64,000 nt of DNA, from NCBI RefSeq assembly GCF_001522545.3, contig NC_031769.1:9352470-9416469 (forward strand), in the 5' to 3' direction. Below, piece after piece: positions 50,781-62,528 of this stretch (position 1 is its first letter; every line of letters begins with the position of its first letter). The position numbers and the translations under genes were made by a program. Origin of the DNA: Parus major (Eukaryota > Chordata > Aves > Passeriformes > Paridae). Below the pieces are notes generated by a model. It ran no database searches and was not told where the DNA came from. It saw nothing but the letters and a program-made list of their open reading frames with translations.

Positions 50781-53700
50781 AGAAAGACAATAGAAAGTTT
50801 AAAAGTGAAAAGGAGTCAGTAAAACGTACCCAAGAATGCTGAAAGAAAACATTAGTCTTCTAAGCACCTCACAGCACCTTGAGGAGCCTTAGAGAAGAGA
50901 ACAGGCTTTTCAAATATTCCTTTTTATACCATGCTAGGGAGGAGGAAGAGAAGTTAGTAGGTACTTCCTGACTGGCTGAGTGAAACTGAAGGGAATACAT
51001 GGCTTGTGATGCCAGATCCTTAGGAGGGTTTAAGAGAGTCAGAAGGTCAGTGAGGTGAATACCACAGTATTTCTTTAGTCTAAAAACCAGTTTGATCAAG
51101 ATGCACCTTTCGGAAACCTTACTTGTTTTCAAACTCTGGGACATCTGGAATTGGTAAGAAAGGAAAATGGTGGGTGAAATCCTGAAAAGACTGCCAGGTA
51201 GAGATTTAAAGGCCAGTGGCATAATTAGGTCCAGGCAGCATGCTTTGTATTGGAGGCTGACCAAAAATATGTCTGTCCAGTGATGGAAGCTGCCTTTGTC
51301 TCAGGCTGTGTCACCAGCTCGCACAGGTAAGGTGTGTGGTGCTGGCAGGTGTGGCACCTCGTGTCACTCCCTCAGCATTTGCTCTGCATGGATGAGATCC
51401 AGGCTGGGCCATTTGACAGGGGTGACCTCAGTGGAGCTGCAGGAACTGGGACATGAGAGGGGATGAGAGGAGTGTACAAACCTGCACAGGGCTGCTGTGC
51501 CATTTTAATGAGCGTATTAAGGGCCAGTAAGGGAGCTAAGGAGGATCTCCAGGGACTTCCAGCTCCTGCTGACTTTCTGAAATTATTCCAAATGCAGCCA
51601 CTGCTGGCAAAGATTGGCAGCTTGGTTATATTCCAAACAAGGACCTGAAGGTATAGTGCACAAGCCCAGTATTCCTCATATCAAGCAGTGAAAATAGTTC
51701 ACAGCTGTCACGTCTGGTCAGATAAGCTTTTAAAGACTGCAGAGAGTCAGATTATTCTTTCAGTTTAAAGCAAGGTTGTGTTCCCACAGCTGAAAGTGAT
51801 GGAATTGTTGCAGACAGTTTGCAGTTAATTGTCCTCCATTCTGGAAGTTATTCAACCCTGATGTGAGAGGAAAGCCTTCATTCTGCCAAAGCTAATGGAA
51901 AAAGTTTCCGTCAAGTTCAGTGGTGCTAGGATTTCAACGTGAACTTTCTGAGATAACCTGCACAATTTAGAGAGTGGGTGTTACTCGAGGGGCTGTTTTT
52001 ATGCTATAACATGCCCATTGTTGTCCCAGTTGTTGGCTGGGAAGCCATGAGAAGAGTCAGCCTTTTCGGCTTAGGAAAAACAACTCGTCCTTCATGACCT
52101 TTCCATCAGCTCTAATTAGAGTAGTTTGATTAGAGTAAATGCTATGGGAGGTTCAGCATAGACAACATTTGCATGCCTTTATGTTGCTTAAAAAATGGCA
52201 AACTAATTTCTTGGTCACTCAGCAGCTGTATAGACATTGGTTCTGTTAGAGAGGGAAAGCTGGAAATCTCCTCTAAAAGATTTATTATGATTTATGAGCC
52301 TTTCTAGCTGCAGAGTGGTGAGATTGTGTTTGGAGATACTCCGTTATAAATTCAAATAAATTGTGAAAAGGACCTTGGGAAAGGCCTGTTGATTCATTGT
52401 CCCATTCAGCATCTGTTGAAATCAAAGCACGTTTAGCAGGTGTATATCTGTGACATGCACACATAGTGTATAATCCCAGACATAAATCTTGATTTATATT
52501 TACATGTTGGAGATTCTTTCATCTCCCTTAGTGATCTGCTGTAGGATTTATAAATTCCTACAGCACCTATGGCTTCCTAAACCAGATTCCTCTGACTGCA
52601 AATGAAGTTGATTCCATCTTGGTTTACATTAGTGTAAATGAAAAAATCTGGATTATCCTATACTTTAATAATCCCTGCATGTATATGAAAAATATTATGT
52701 TGCTGCAACATTTCTTTATGGTAGAATGAATAAAGATAATTCTTAAAAAAATTTTGAGAGGTTGAGGATTCTCAGGATTCTTGAGGATTTTATTTCTTTC
52801 TTCTAATGTACTTTTCTAGAATATTAAGTGAAATGTCCAGGACAAATTGCTGTACTACAGCAACAGCACTGTGAAATAAATGGAGCTGTTTAAAGGGAAT
52901 TTAAATGTAGAATGACTTGCACTAAAAAATAAAATTATTTCAAAATAACATTAACTATTTCTGTCACAATTCTCACTGAGCAAAGCAAATCTGTCATTGA
53001 TTGACCCACTGCCAGTAATACCACACCTCTTAATATATTACTATTTAAAAGACAATTAAAAATATTTATCCTTTTTCTCTGTTTTCTTTGTGTTCCCATC
53101 CAGCAAGACACTTTCATGGCATCAGTTTGGGTGGTGCCATTTGGCTCCTGCAGAGGGAAAAAAAGACCAGTTTTTATGTTATTCTGACTACTATTTAATC
53201 CTGATTTATTTTCTACCCTAAGTCCTGACAGCATCTTTTGGGTTTTGTGGCCTTGCAAAGACAAATTGAAATGCAACTTGTCTGCATTTTAGTACCTGCA
53301 TGTCTTCCACAGAGTGATTTGGCTCAGGTCCTGACTAACTTCACTGGGGGACAAGGAAGGGTTATGCACACCACAGCTGGGCTGGGGTGACACCTGGTCT
53401 AACAGAGAGACGAGGAAAATCGAGTGCTTATGTCCTCCCAAAGATTAATTTCTGTTGAAGATGAGAACAGAACCTCTTCAATTATTAGCATTTGTACCTG
53501 GACTGAGAGGAATATCCTTCCCTTTCTGCACTAGCACTTACTCTCTGCAGCTGCCTGAAAGAGAACATTTAGCTGGAGATGGATGATAGTATGAAGGAAA
53601 ATCTTATTTCCATTTAAGTATAGAAATTCTGCTCTAATGCTAAGACTTTGAAATATGCACAGGAGGCTTATGTGCAATAGGACAGAAGCCATCTCCAGCT

Positions 53701-56700
53701 GTGGAATTGGCCAAAGTCATGAAATAGGAAGAACTTGTTTCAAAGCGTGCGAGACACTGTCTTGGCTCACAGCATAAATTATGCATCTTCCCCTTCCTGC
53801 AGGCCTGCACTGTGTGTCCATGGCTGAACACACAGTCCTTGGCTACAGTGTCTGGATAACAAAGGAAATGGAAGATTTTCTACTAGGCAGAGCAGTCATT
53901 TCTCACTAAGCCTTACTCTTAATGACGTGGAGTGTGCTGTGGGGATGGATGCAGCTACTTTGCTGAGAAAGGAGCACTAGCTAAAAACAATCACTGCTGC
54001 ACTTCTGACAGCCATCCCCTTGGTAATTATCACCTTGGTAGATGAAAGGGAAACAAAAGTCAAAACATTTGAGGATAACTCAGTGCTTGAAAAAAAAAAT
54101 TCTTTAATGCCTTGTCATTCCAAACTGCACCATCTTATTGACATTATGGTCAAACTCACCCAGACCAGACTCTCTGCTCCTCTTCCTCTCCCATATAAAT
54201 ACATCATTGGTTAAATGTGTTTCCAGACCTGGTCTAAAGCCCAGTTCCCTTTAACATTCACAGTGTAGAAATTAGTACTTAATATTACTTGAAATTATAG
54301 TAAATGCTGCCCAAGGGAGCAATTTTTCACTGGACAACCTGCTGACTTGACGATTACTGTGAAATGCAATTATAATGAGCAAGGGACAGCAAAGGCATGG
54401 AGTGACTTCAGGGCACAGGAGAAGCCAGTGGATGAGTTGGTTGTCCTGGCTGGCTGAGCTCCGTGTCTGTAAGGAAACCATCAAAACTAAGAGAAGCAAA
54501 CAAAAAGACAAAATGTGTCTGTCCTTGGCTACAGAGCTGTGTCCTCTGGAAAACTGCCTGGGAAGTGTAGCACACCTTCAGGTGTCATGGGAGATATATG
54601 ATACGTATTTTACAGCCAAGAGAAAGCTGTAAAGTATAAGAAATAGAGAGCAGTCATTATCAAGGCACTGACTAGTTTAAATTAGAGAATAGACAAGCTA
54701 TGGCAGTGATACAGATCATATTCCTATAAAACACAAACCTATCTCTGACCATTACAGATCTGCCCCTTTATATTTCATTGTCATAAAAGTTACTAACTGC
54801 AAAATACTTCTTGGCCCTCATAAAACTGTACTCAGTTTTTGAGTGCTTTATTTATGGGATAAGTGGTGTGATGACATTTTAAATGCTTTCTCTCTGAATG
54901 GAGATAATGATCTAATGATTATTTAAGTGATTTTCTCAAACAGTCCTGCACTGAGGAAACTGAAATATATGAAAAGTATTGCCATGTAAATGTCAGTGCA
55001 AGTAATTAAGCAGTAAGAAATTTAAGAAGATATAATTTGTTTAATTTTCCCCTCTTCTGTGGAGATTTTAAAAATGAACAGAACAAAAATGTCCTGGGAA
55101 ATATTATGGAATAATAATATGGCATGATTTAAGGAAAGTTTTCCATCTCCATTGCAGTTGCCACATGCTATTTCTGTAAAAATTTCAGAATGAAGTAAAA
55201 ATGAACTGTACAGTGGATCCCTAAAGTAATTTAATGGCATATGTTCACTTCTGAGTGTAAACTGCTATATCCACTAAAGCAGAAAAGAGTCAGGGGACTA
55301 CTCACTTGAAAGTTATTGAATATTTCAAAATAAAAATAAATAGACCGGTAAAAATGTTGTCCAGTGATTCTATGAATTTCGGTTAATGACAGATTTTTAA
55401 TAGAGATGAAGCTCTATATTTCAGAAATTGTTTAGCAAGGCTTATCAGGAGAGGTCCTTCAGTCTTCACTCCACAAAAATGATGAACTAATGGCATAGAT
55501 CGAGCTGATCCTTGAGGACAGAAGTTGCAAGTCAGTTATTTTCATGAGGTCATTTACAGAAGATTGGGGGTGCCTTGATTCTCTGATCTTCTTAAAAAAC
55601 CCAGTCAAATTAAGATAAAAAAATGACAAGGCAGAAGTCTGTAGAACTAGAACAGATTTTCTAATACTCTTTCTGTGGGTTTTTTTTTAGGTTTTGTATG
55701 TATATCACTGAGAAGTTCTCTTTCTTTTCTTGTATCATAGTGCTGATCTATCTGTATCTGATTCATTTTTATATATGCTGTGTTCTCTACTCAATAAATT
55801 CACTCATTAATTTTCTATGCAGCAGCTTGTGTTTCGTTAGATATTTTTTCCCTCCTGCAGGCAGAAATAGCTCTGAAGAAACATTTATCACTGATTCCTG
55901 CAGAAAATATTCTTGAATTGTGAGCTGTGTAGTGTTTCTCTTTCTTCTGATTTCTTGACTTTACTATGTTTCTCATGTAAAAGTTATTTCCATGACAGAA
56001 TCTCCTGTGTGGCCCTTCATTCAGTTACAACTGATTATTATGTTCAATTCTTTTTCTGCCATTAATGAGGCTGCATTATTTTATTAATATTTCCATTACT
56101 TTATAGTGACTATCATGCAATTTTTTCTTGAATAAATTATGGCTTTACTATTTTCCCAAATAGATATTTTACTAACAAAACAAAATAGAATTAAGAAACA
56201 ATCTGTTGCATGTAGGTAGTGTTTTTCCATTATTAAGTGTATATGTGTGTATTGTGAATATATAACATCCAGATTTATAAATGAAAGTAGAAAGCATCTT
56301 CAAAGCTGAGATTTCTGTAGCTGATTATGGAATTTATATTTGATATATTAATACTTTGCTTCAATGCACTGAAATCTGCATGTCCTTAATTGAAAAGGGA
56401 GTTTATCCCATCACTAATGGGAGTGCACTGCAACATCCTTGCTAAGCGTGGGAATCCTGATCCAGGCAGGGCATGTGAGTTACCTATTGAGTGTTCTGGG
56501 AAAAAGAGGTGGCAGGAATTGGAGTGGTGCAGTTTAGTGCAGCTGAAAAGGCACAGCTTCTCATCAGGAGATCACACTCAATTTTTATTTTCAGGTCACC
56601 AACAACCAAATAAAAAACTGTGATTTTGAAAGCTGACCACTTCCTAACATCCCCAGAGTCAACAACAGATACAAAGATCTTCATCACAAGAGATTGCAAA

Positions 56701-56754
56701 AACATTTCCCCATGCCAATATCTTACAGTTGACCCCAGTCCCCTATGTCCTGTA

Positions 56755-56814
56755 TATCCAATACAGGATATACCAATATATGTATCCAATATGGATATAC
56801 CAGACTATCCAATA
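56755..56814. repeat. Short imperfect minisatellite-like cluster
   Basis: TATCCAATA occurs at 56755, 56783 and 56806, interleaved with GGATATACCA at 56766 and 56793, giving irregular 23-28 bp spacing. It looks like a small decayed tandem array. The derived reading frame at 56620-56829 is repetitive and not a gene. Confidence 0.65.
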
Positions 56815-57581
56815 TATGACTATTTTTGACAAAATTGAGAAAAAACTGCTTTAGCACTCCGCTCATCTGTAGCAAGCCTTGGTTTACTGGGCACTTTTGG
56901 ACTTGCCATGTCTCAGTCTGCAATTGCTCATGGGCAGAGAGTGATGTTTCAGTTCTCAGCTAGACCCAAAGTGCAAAAGTTTTCTCTGAACTTTGATTAA
57001 CAGAAAACCCTTAGGAATATCTGCATCTTCAGAAAGGATCTGAATAATGAGTTACTCAGGACTGGTGAGAAATGCTATGAGCCTCAGCAAAGAAACCAAA
57101 TTATTCACTGCCTCATCTTCTTCTTGCCTCATAGCCTAGCCATGACTCTGGACATCCAATTCCTACACTAATGACATGTTTACCTCCTGCTCTTGGTACA
57201 GTTGGAGCGTCCCTCACCCCACACTTCATTTGGGCTGCCAAACAATCCTAAGGCCAAGAACAAAAGGTCTTCTTCGTGTTTGATTTTCTGTGAGCATATG
57301 TTATTCAGTAGTTTCAAAACTCTGCATATTTTAAAAACATTAGTTGGATTTATCGCCTGTGACTTCATGATTTTCTTCCAGGAATTCTCTCTTTGAAGTG
57401 CTTTTCCAGAGAATATTACAACTATGTCTGTTCCTTTGTAAACTCACTGGCACTGCTCTGTCTTTTCAGATAGATAACATGAGCAGTTCCCAGGCTGCTA
57501 TAATTAAACTCATCTTTTAATCATGCACCAGAGCATTATAGTGAGCAGGTATCCCTGATATCCACGGTTTGGAGACTCCAG

Positions 57582-57615
57582 AGTCAATGATTTCTATGAA
57601 AGTCAATGATTTCTA
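57582..57615. repeat. Tandem duplication of AGTCAATGATTTCTA
   Basis: The 15-mer is repeated perfectly at 57582-57596 and 57601-57615, a 19-bp period. Slippage is the simplest explanation. Confidence 0.8.
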
Positions 57616-57756
57616 GCAAAGGAAGAATCCCTGCCAAACCTGTACCTGGTCTAAACCCTGTGACTTTTCCTATCCATGTTCAGATGTTGGTACTCAAGGA
57701 TATGGAGCTCCTGAGTGTAAAATTGGAGGATGGAGTTGGGGTTGGATATAAACTCA

Positions 57757-57940
57757 GAGCTGGGGTTGTTCAGCCTGGAGAAAAGAAGCCTCTGGCTTCC
57801 TTTTTTTTTTTTTTGGAGGAAAGAAGCCCCATCCAGCCTGGTCTTGAACACTTCTAGGGAAGGGCCAGCCACAGCTTTTCTGGCCAGCCTGGGCTAGGGC
57901 CTCACCACCCTCACAGGGAGGAATTTCTTACTAATATTTA
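57757..57940. mobile_element. Opposed CR1 fragments joined by a T run
   Basis: Left part (57757-57800) is sense CR1 (GTTGTTCAGCCTGGAGAAAA). It is followed by a T run (57801-57814). Then an antisense CR1 fragment runs from about 57827 to 57940 (CCATCCAGCCTGGTCTTGAA, then GGGCCTCACCACCCTCACAG, then GGAATTTCTTACTAATATTT). The strands are opposite, so this is a composite or a rearrangement. Boundaries are approximate. Confidence 0.75.
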
Positions 57941-58499
57941 GTCCCTGGATATTATAAACTTAGAATTTCTTTGATGATCTAAAATGCTCCATGAAGAAAA
58001 AGAAAGCTCCAGGGGTTCCTGTACTCAGGAGGACAACAGAAAGGCCATAGTCCCAGAGTCATAGCATTCCTGTCATTCCAACATTGGTGTCTATCTTATT
58101 ACCTCCATTTCTATATTTGTGCCTTGCAAAAGAAAATGAGAAAATTTTCTTGCAGAGAATGAGAAAAGAAAGATCTCCCTCTCTCTACGTGGTTTCTTGA
58201 AAGCAACTTTTCAGGAGATGAATCATATCCCAGTCTCCAGTTTGGTTTAAAGGATAAGGGAGCATTGGCGAATCATCATGATTCCACCCTGAAGTACTGA
58301 GCTAACAACCTGGGTTCTTGCTCTGCAATTACCATCTTGGCATATCATCTGCTTCTTCTCTGAGAGCCTGCTGGCTTTGTGTGTTTGGTCTGCCACTATA
58401 GCAGTAATCACAGAACACCTGATCTGATGGAAACAACTCATGAAAGAAACCCAAAAGACACATTAGCAGTAGGGTATTGAAATACTCTTCCAGGACTGA

Positions 58500-58932
58500 A
58501 CATAGAATGGGTTGGGATGAAAGGGACCTTAGAAACCATCTCATTTCAACCCCCTTGCCAGGAACACCTTTCACTAGACCAGGCCTGTCAAAGCCCCATC
58601 CAACCTGGCCTTGAACACTTCCAGGGAAGGGCCAGCCACAGCTTCTCTGGCCAGCCGGGGTCAGGGCCTCACCACTCTCAGAGAGAAGAATTTCTTACTA
58701 ATATTTCATCTGAATCTATTCCCTTTCTCTCCTCTCCCAGTAGTTTTAAACTATTGCCTCTTGCTCTATCCTTCCATGCCCTTGTAAAACATCCCTCTTC
58801 AGCTTTCTCAAGTAGCCCCTTCAGGTACTATAAAGTGTTCTAAGGTCTCTCTAGAGGCTTCATTTCTCCAGGCTGAACGACCCAAACTCTCATTGCGTGT
58901 CCATGGGAGGGCTGCTTCATCCCTCATGCTCC
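58500..58932 (-). mobile_element. CR1 LINE fragment, minus strand
   Basis: The 3' end lies at the left (ACATAGAATGGGTTGGGATG). It then reads CCAACCTGGCCTTGAACACT, then GAATTTCTTACTAATATTTC, then CTTCAGGTACTATAAAGTGT, then TTTCTCCAGGCTGAACGACC. About 430 bp, diverged at the right end. Confidence 0.88.
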
Positions 58933-61929
58933 AAAATTTATTTTGATGGAGCCTGGGATATTTGAACATTAAGACTTAGCAGGATAAAACCATTCTTCTA
59001 ATGAGGGAAAAAATATTACTAAAAATATTTAAGAATTTGATTGCAGAGGTTGTAGAAGTTGTTTTTTGTACTTCAAGACACTTAGATAAAAATTTGAAAT
59101 ATGCTAATAGTTCTGAAAACTACTAGGATTTAAATCTTGACTTTTATCCCAAATGCTGTAATCCCCAACAGTGTTTAATGTGGATTTGTTACTCATGTAG
59201 GCGCCCTTTGTGATGCTCTTACTGATAGCATCACTGTTCCCACAAAATATATTACATTTTGTTCTTTAATGATTAATCACTCCACTTTCCTATTAACAAA
59301 GCAGCAAAAGGGATGCTAGTTTCCTTCCTCCCTGCTGAGCAGATCATTTTATGCAGTTTCCTCACAATAGAGTGTAAAGGAGAAATAGAGACTGGTTACT
59401 GTGAATTGCTGCTATGGATACAAGTATCTTCCCTCTCTCAGGGTTCTGAGACTGCATGGAGTCCTTGTTAGCATATTAGCCAAAAGGCATTCAATGCTGA
59501 CTATAGCTGCATTATATTTAAGTCTACTGCCCATCTTATTTTGTTATAGTCTATTCTGTAGAAACAAATGTCAAAGGTTTTTGTTTTCCTTGTAAACTGT
59601 TAAACTTCAAAACTAAGACATACAAAGCTTTAGTTGATGTTAATAAGAGCTGACAGCCTCATAGGGTGCATAAAAAAGACCAGAACTGACTAAAGAAGAA
59701 TTTGTCATACACATAAGCCTTTACCACCCATATATCAAACATTTCAAAATAACTCTTTAAACAAAATTTGGAGGAAATTAACTTCTGCTATTGTTTATAC
59801 AATGATCCTTTTGCTAGTGCTGACATATTCATAGGTCACAGCTATTTAGCTGCAGAACACCAAACAGCGTATCTTGCCTAAAGACATCCATCTCTTTGAT
59901 GTCAGAAAGCTCAAACATAAAAGCAGCAAGATAAACAGGCAAAAGAGATCAATTTAATTCAGCACTGGAAGGATATGTGTTGTACTTCTTAATAAGATTA
60001 AATAAATGAACACTTAAATGACTGCTCTGTGTGAAATGATTTGTTTCACGTATCCACTCAGTGCTGTGTTCACAGAAAATCTCACAAGAAGGACAGCAAA
60101 GGAAACAGTTCTTGCATCTGTTATTTGGCTGTGGTAGAAATACAATACACAGAGTGAGAATTACTGATGTCATTCTGTAAGTCTTTCTGATACTTCTTTC
60201 ATTTTAGGCTCTATGTAGGTGATGTTTTCAAGAGCCTTCACCACTGGGTAATGTAAATTATGCAAATTACTCCATAATTACAAATTACATACATTACTTG
60301 CTAAGTGAACTATGCTCTAGCACACACAAAGTGTGAATTATAAGATTTTTTCAGTTTGCTTGAAAAAATTCCAGCTTGAGAGACCTGTACACCAAACATT
60401 TGCACTCAATGAACACCTCAGACTGTTCTTGAGTGTTAATTTTAGTGCCAAACCACAAGCTTAAATAATTGGAAGATAAAACCAACAGAGGGTAACATTT
60501 TAACAGTATATAATATTATTTTCAGGACCTCTAATAACTAACCATATGGAGTGTTGTATGCCCTCTCTTTACTCTGTTGAGTTATGTAGCATTTATAAAA
60601 TAAAATGTCAGGACCTTTTCAAGTTCTTGCTAGTTAAGATAGTGTTTACTGTAAGGAAGTAGACCACTGCAGTCTGGGACAGGATCCAAAGTCTATTTAA
60701 ATCTCTTGAAAAATCAGGTGATGACTGGTCATGCTATATCTTGGGCACATGCTTCATGTTCATGGGATTCTTAATCAAATGGGTTTTCCCAGCAAAGCAA
60801 GCACGAATGACTTGCTTAGTCAACGTCTGTGAAAAAAGAGATTATCCCATCAGCACATAATGGTAATTATTTTGTGCTGCTTGATTTCTGAGGCACTTCC
60901 TTATAACTTGAACTAATTCAATACTAACTCACTGAATGCACTAACCATGTATATTCTGCCATGAAATTAATGTAATGTATTTTTGGTAACCTAGCAGCAA
61001 TTCAGCTGGTATTGCAAATATCTTTATCATCCTCCATTGATTTTTCCTAGAGTCCCTACAAATTGATGTCTTTTACTGGACTTTTATTGCTGGGATGCAT
61101 TAGTTTACATATGAGCTGCTTAATGAGAGATTAACAGTCCAAATATTCTATTTGTTTTCTTTGGGCAGAGAATGAAATTATTTCAAAAAAAATCAATTAT
61201 TTTTTTTCTTTCCTTGATGTTTGATCTCACAATAATCTTCTTAATGCTGAGATATGAAATTACCATAAAACCAAGCTTTGGTTTAAACTCATTGAGCAAA
61301 TTTTGAGACTGTCCAAGAAGCAATTTAATTACCTGCTCTACCAACTGCACAGAGCAAACACAACTGCAGAGCACAGGACATTGCACAATTACAGGTTTTG
61401 TTTAAAAACTGTCAGACCAGGCAGACTTGGATTTATCTGAATAGATTTATTTACTTTGGAAATTTATGCCTTGACTTACTTCACTGATGTAGTCAGCATA
61501 TGAGACATTTCATAGATTGCTTTTGGAGTAACCATGTGATAATATTTATAGATAAATGTCTGCTGAAAACATGCTCAGGTTGCAGTTTGATGGAAACCTT
61601 CATGAAGCAAACCCACTTGTGGGAGCTATTGCTATGGCATAACACATGATTAATGGGCAAGTGAGGATGGGCCTTGATCACTATCTAGGGCTCTTAATGA
61701 AAAAGGCTACAAAAATTTATATTAAGAAGGACATTTATTATCTGGCTTTGAATAATCCTTACTAAATCCAGAAGAAACAGGCTGTCATATTTCTGAGAGC
61801 CTGACTGCAAGGCACTGACCCTCTGCCTGCAACCAGAGCCTGCATGGGTTCCTGATAGCAACAATCAGCGAAGATTTAAAGACTTTATTTAAGAATTAGA
61901 TACAAATTGTCCAGAAGGATCTAACAGAC
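58933..61929. other. Intergenic region, no gene seen
   Basis: AT-rich sequence with no recognisable coding segment, RNA gene or named repeat. Confidence 0.55.
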
Positions 61930-62528
61930 CCTGAAGGTACATCAGACACAAAATCCCTGCCTGGTCCAAGGAGGGGATTGTCCTGCTCTACTCTGCCCTG
62001 GTGTGGCCTAATCTCAAGCATTGCCTTCAGTTTTGGGCAGCACAATATAAGAAGGAAAAGCTATTGGAAATTGTCCAAAGGAGGGACACGAAGATGTTGA
62101 GGGCCTTGAGGGAGAAACAAAAGCTGTCCAAAGTCACTTGGTGTATTCAGTCTGGAGAAGAGAACACCGAGGGGGGACCTCACTGCTGTTACAGCTTCCT
62201 GTGAGGGGAGAGGAGGGGCAGGCACTGATCTCTGCTCTGTGGTGACAGTGACAGAGTCCGAGGGAATGGCCTGAATTTGTGTCAGGGGAGGTTTAGGTTG
62301 TAATTACAAAAGGCTCTTTTGCCCAGAGGGTGGCTGGGAACAGGAACAGGCTGCCCATGGAAGTGGTCACAGCCCCAGGCCTAACAGAGGTCAGGTAGCA
62401 TTTGGACAATATTCTCAGGCACAGGGTGAGACTCTTGGGGATTGTCCTGTTCAGGGCCAGGAGTTGGACTCAGAGATCCTTGGATCCCTTCCAACTCACA
62501 ATATTCTATAATCCCCTGATTCTATGGA
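61930..62528 (+). mobile_element. CR1 LINE fragment, plus strand, older subfamily
   Basis: Sense CR1: GTCCTGCTCTACTCTGCCCT, then CAGTTTTGGGCAGCACAATA, then GGAACAGGAACAGGCTGCCC, then CAGGGCCAGGAGTTGGACTC, then TCCCTTCCAACTCACAATAT, ending ATTCTATAATCCCCTGATTC. It differs from the other copies in its 3' half, suggesting a different CR1 subfamily. The left boundary is approximate. The small frame at 62001-62204 is a relic of the CR1 coding region. Confidence 0.85.

Larger units (their letters stand above)
40343..57756. other. Gene-poor intergenic region, no supported gene
   Basis: I checked both strands for coding resemblance, in particular for seven-transmembrane segments of VIPR2, the expected next gene from human synteny, and found none. 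The reading frames here are short, at most about 130 residues, and lack recognisable domains. Small direct repeats occur at 50761-50780, 56755-56814 and 57582-57615. Moderately GC-richer patches near 43.4-46.5 kb may include old unrecognised repeats. Non-coding transcripts or distal enhancers cannot be excluded by reading. Confidence 0.5.

Noticed and set aside
62001..62204. 67-residue plus-strand frame
   Set aside because: Part of a CR1 fragment, a decayed piece of its ORF.
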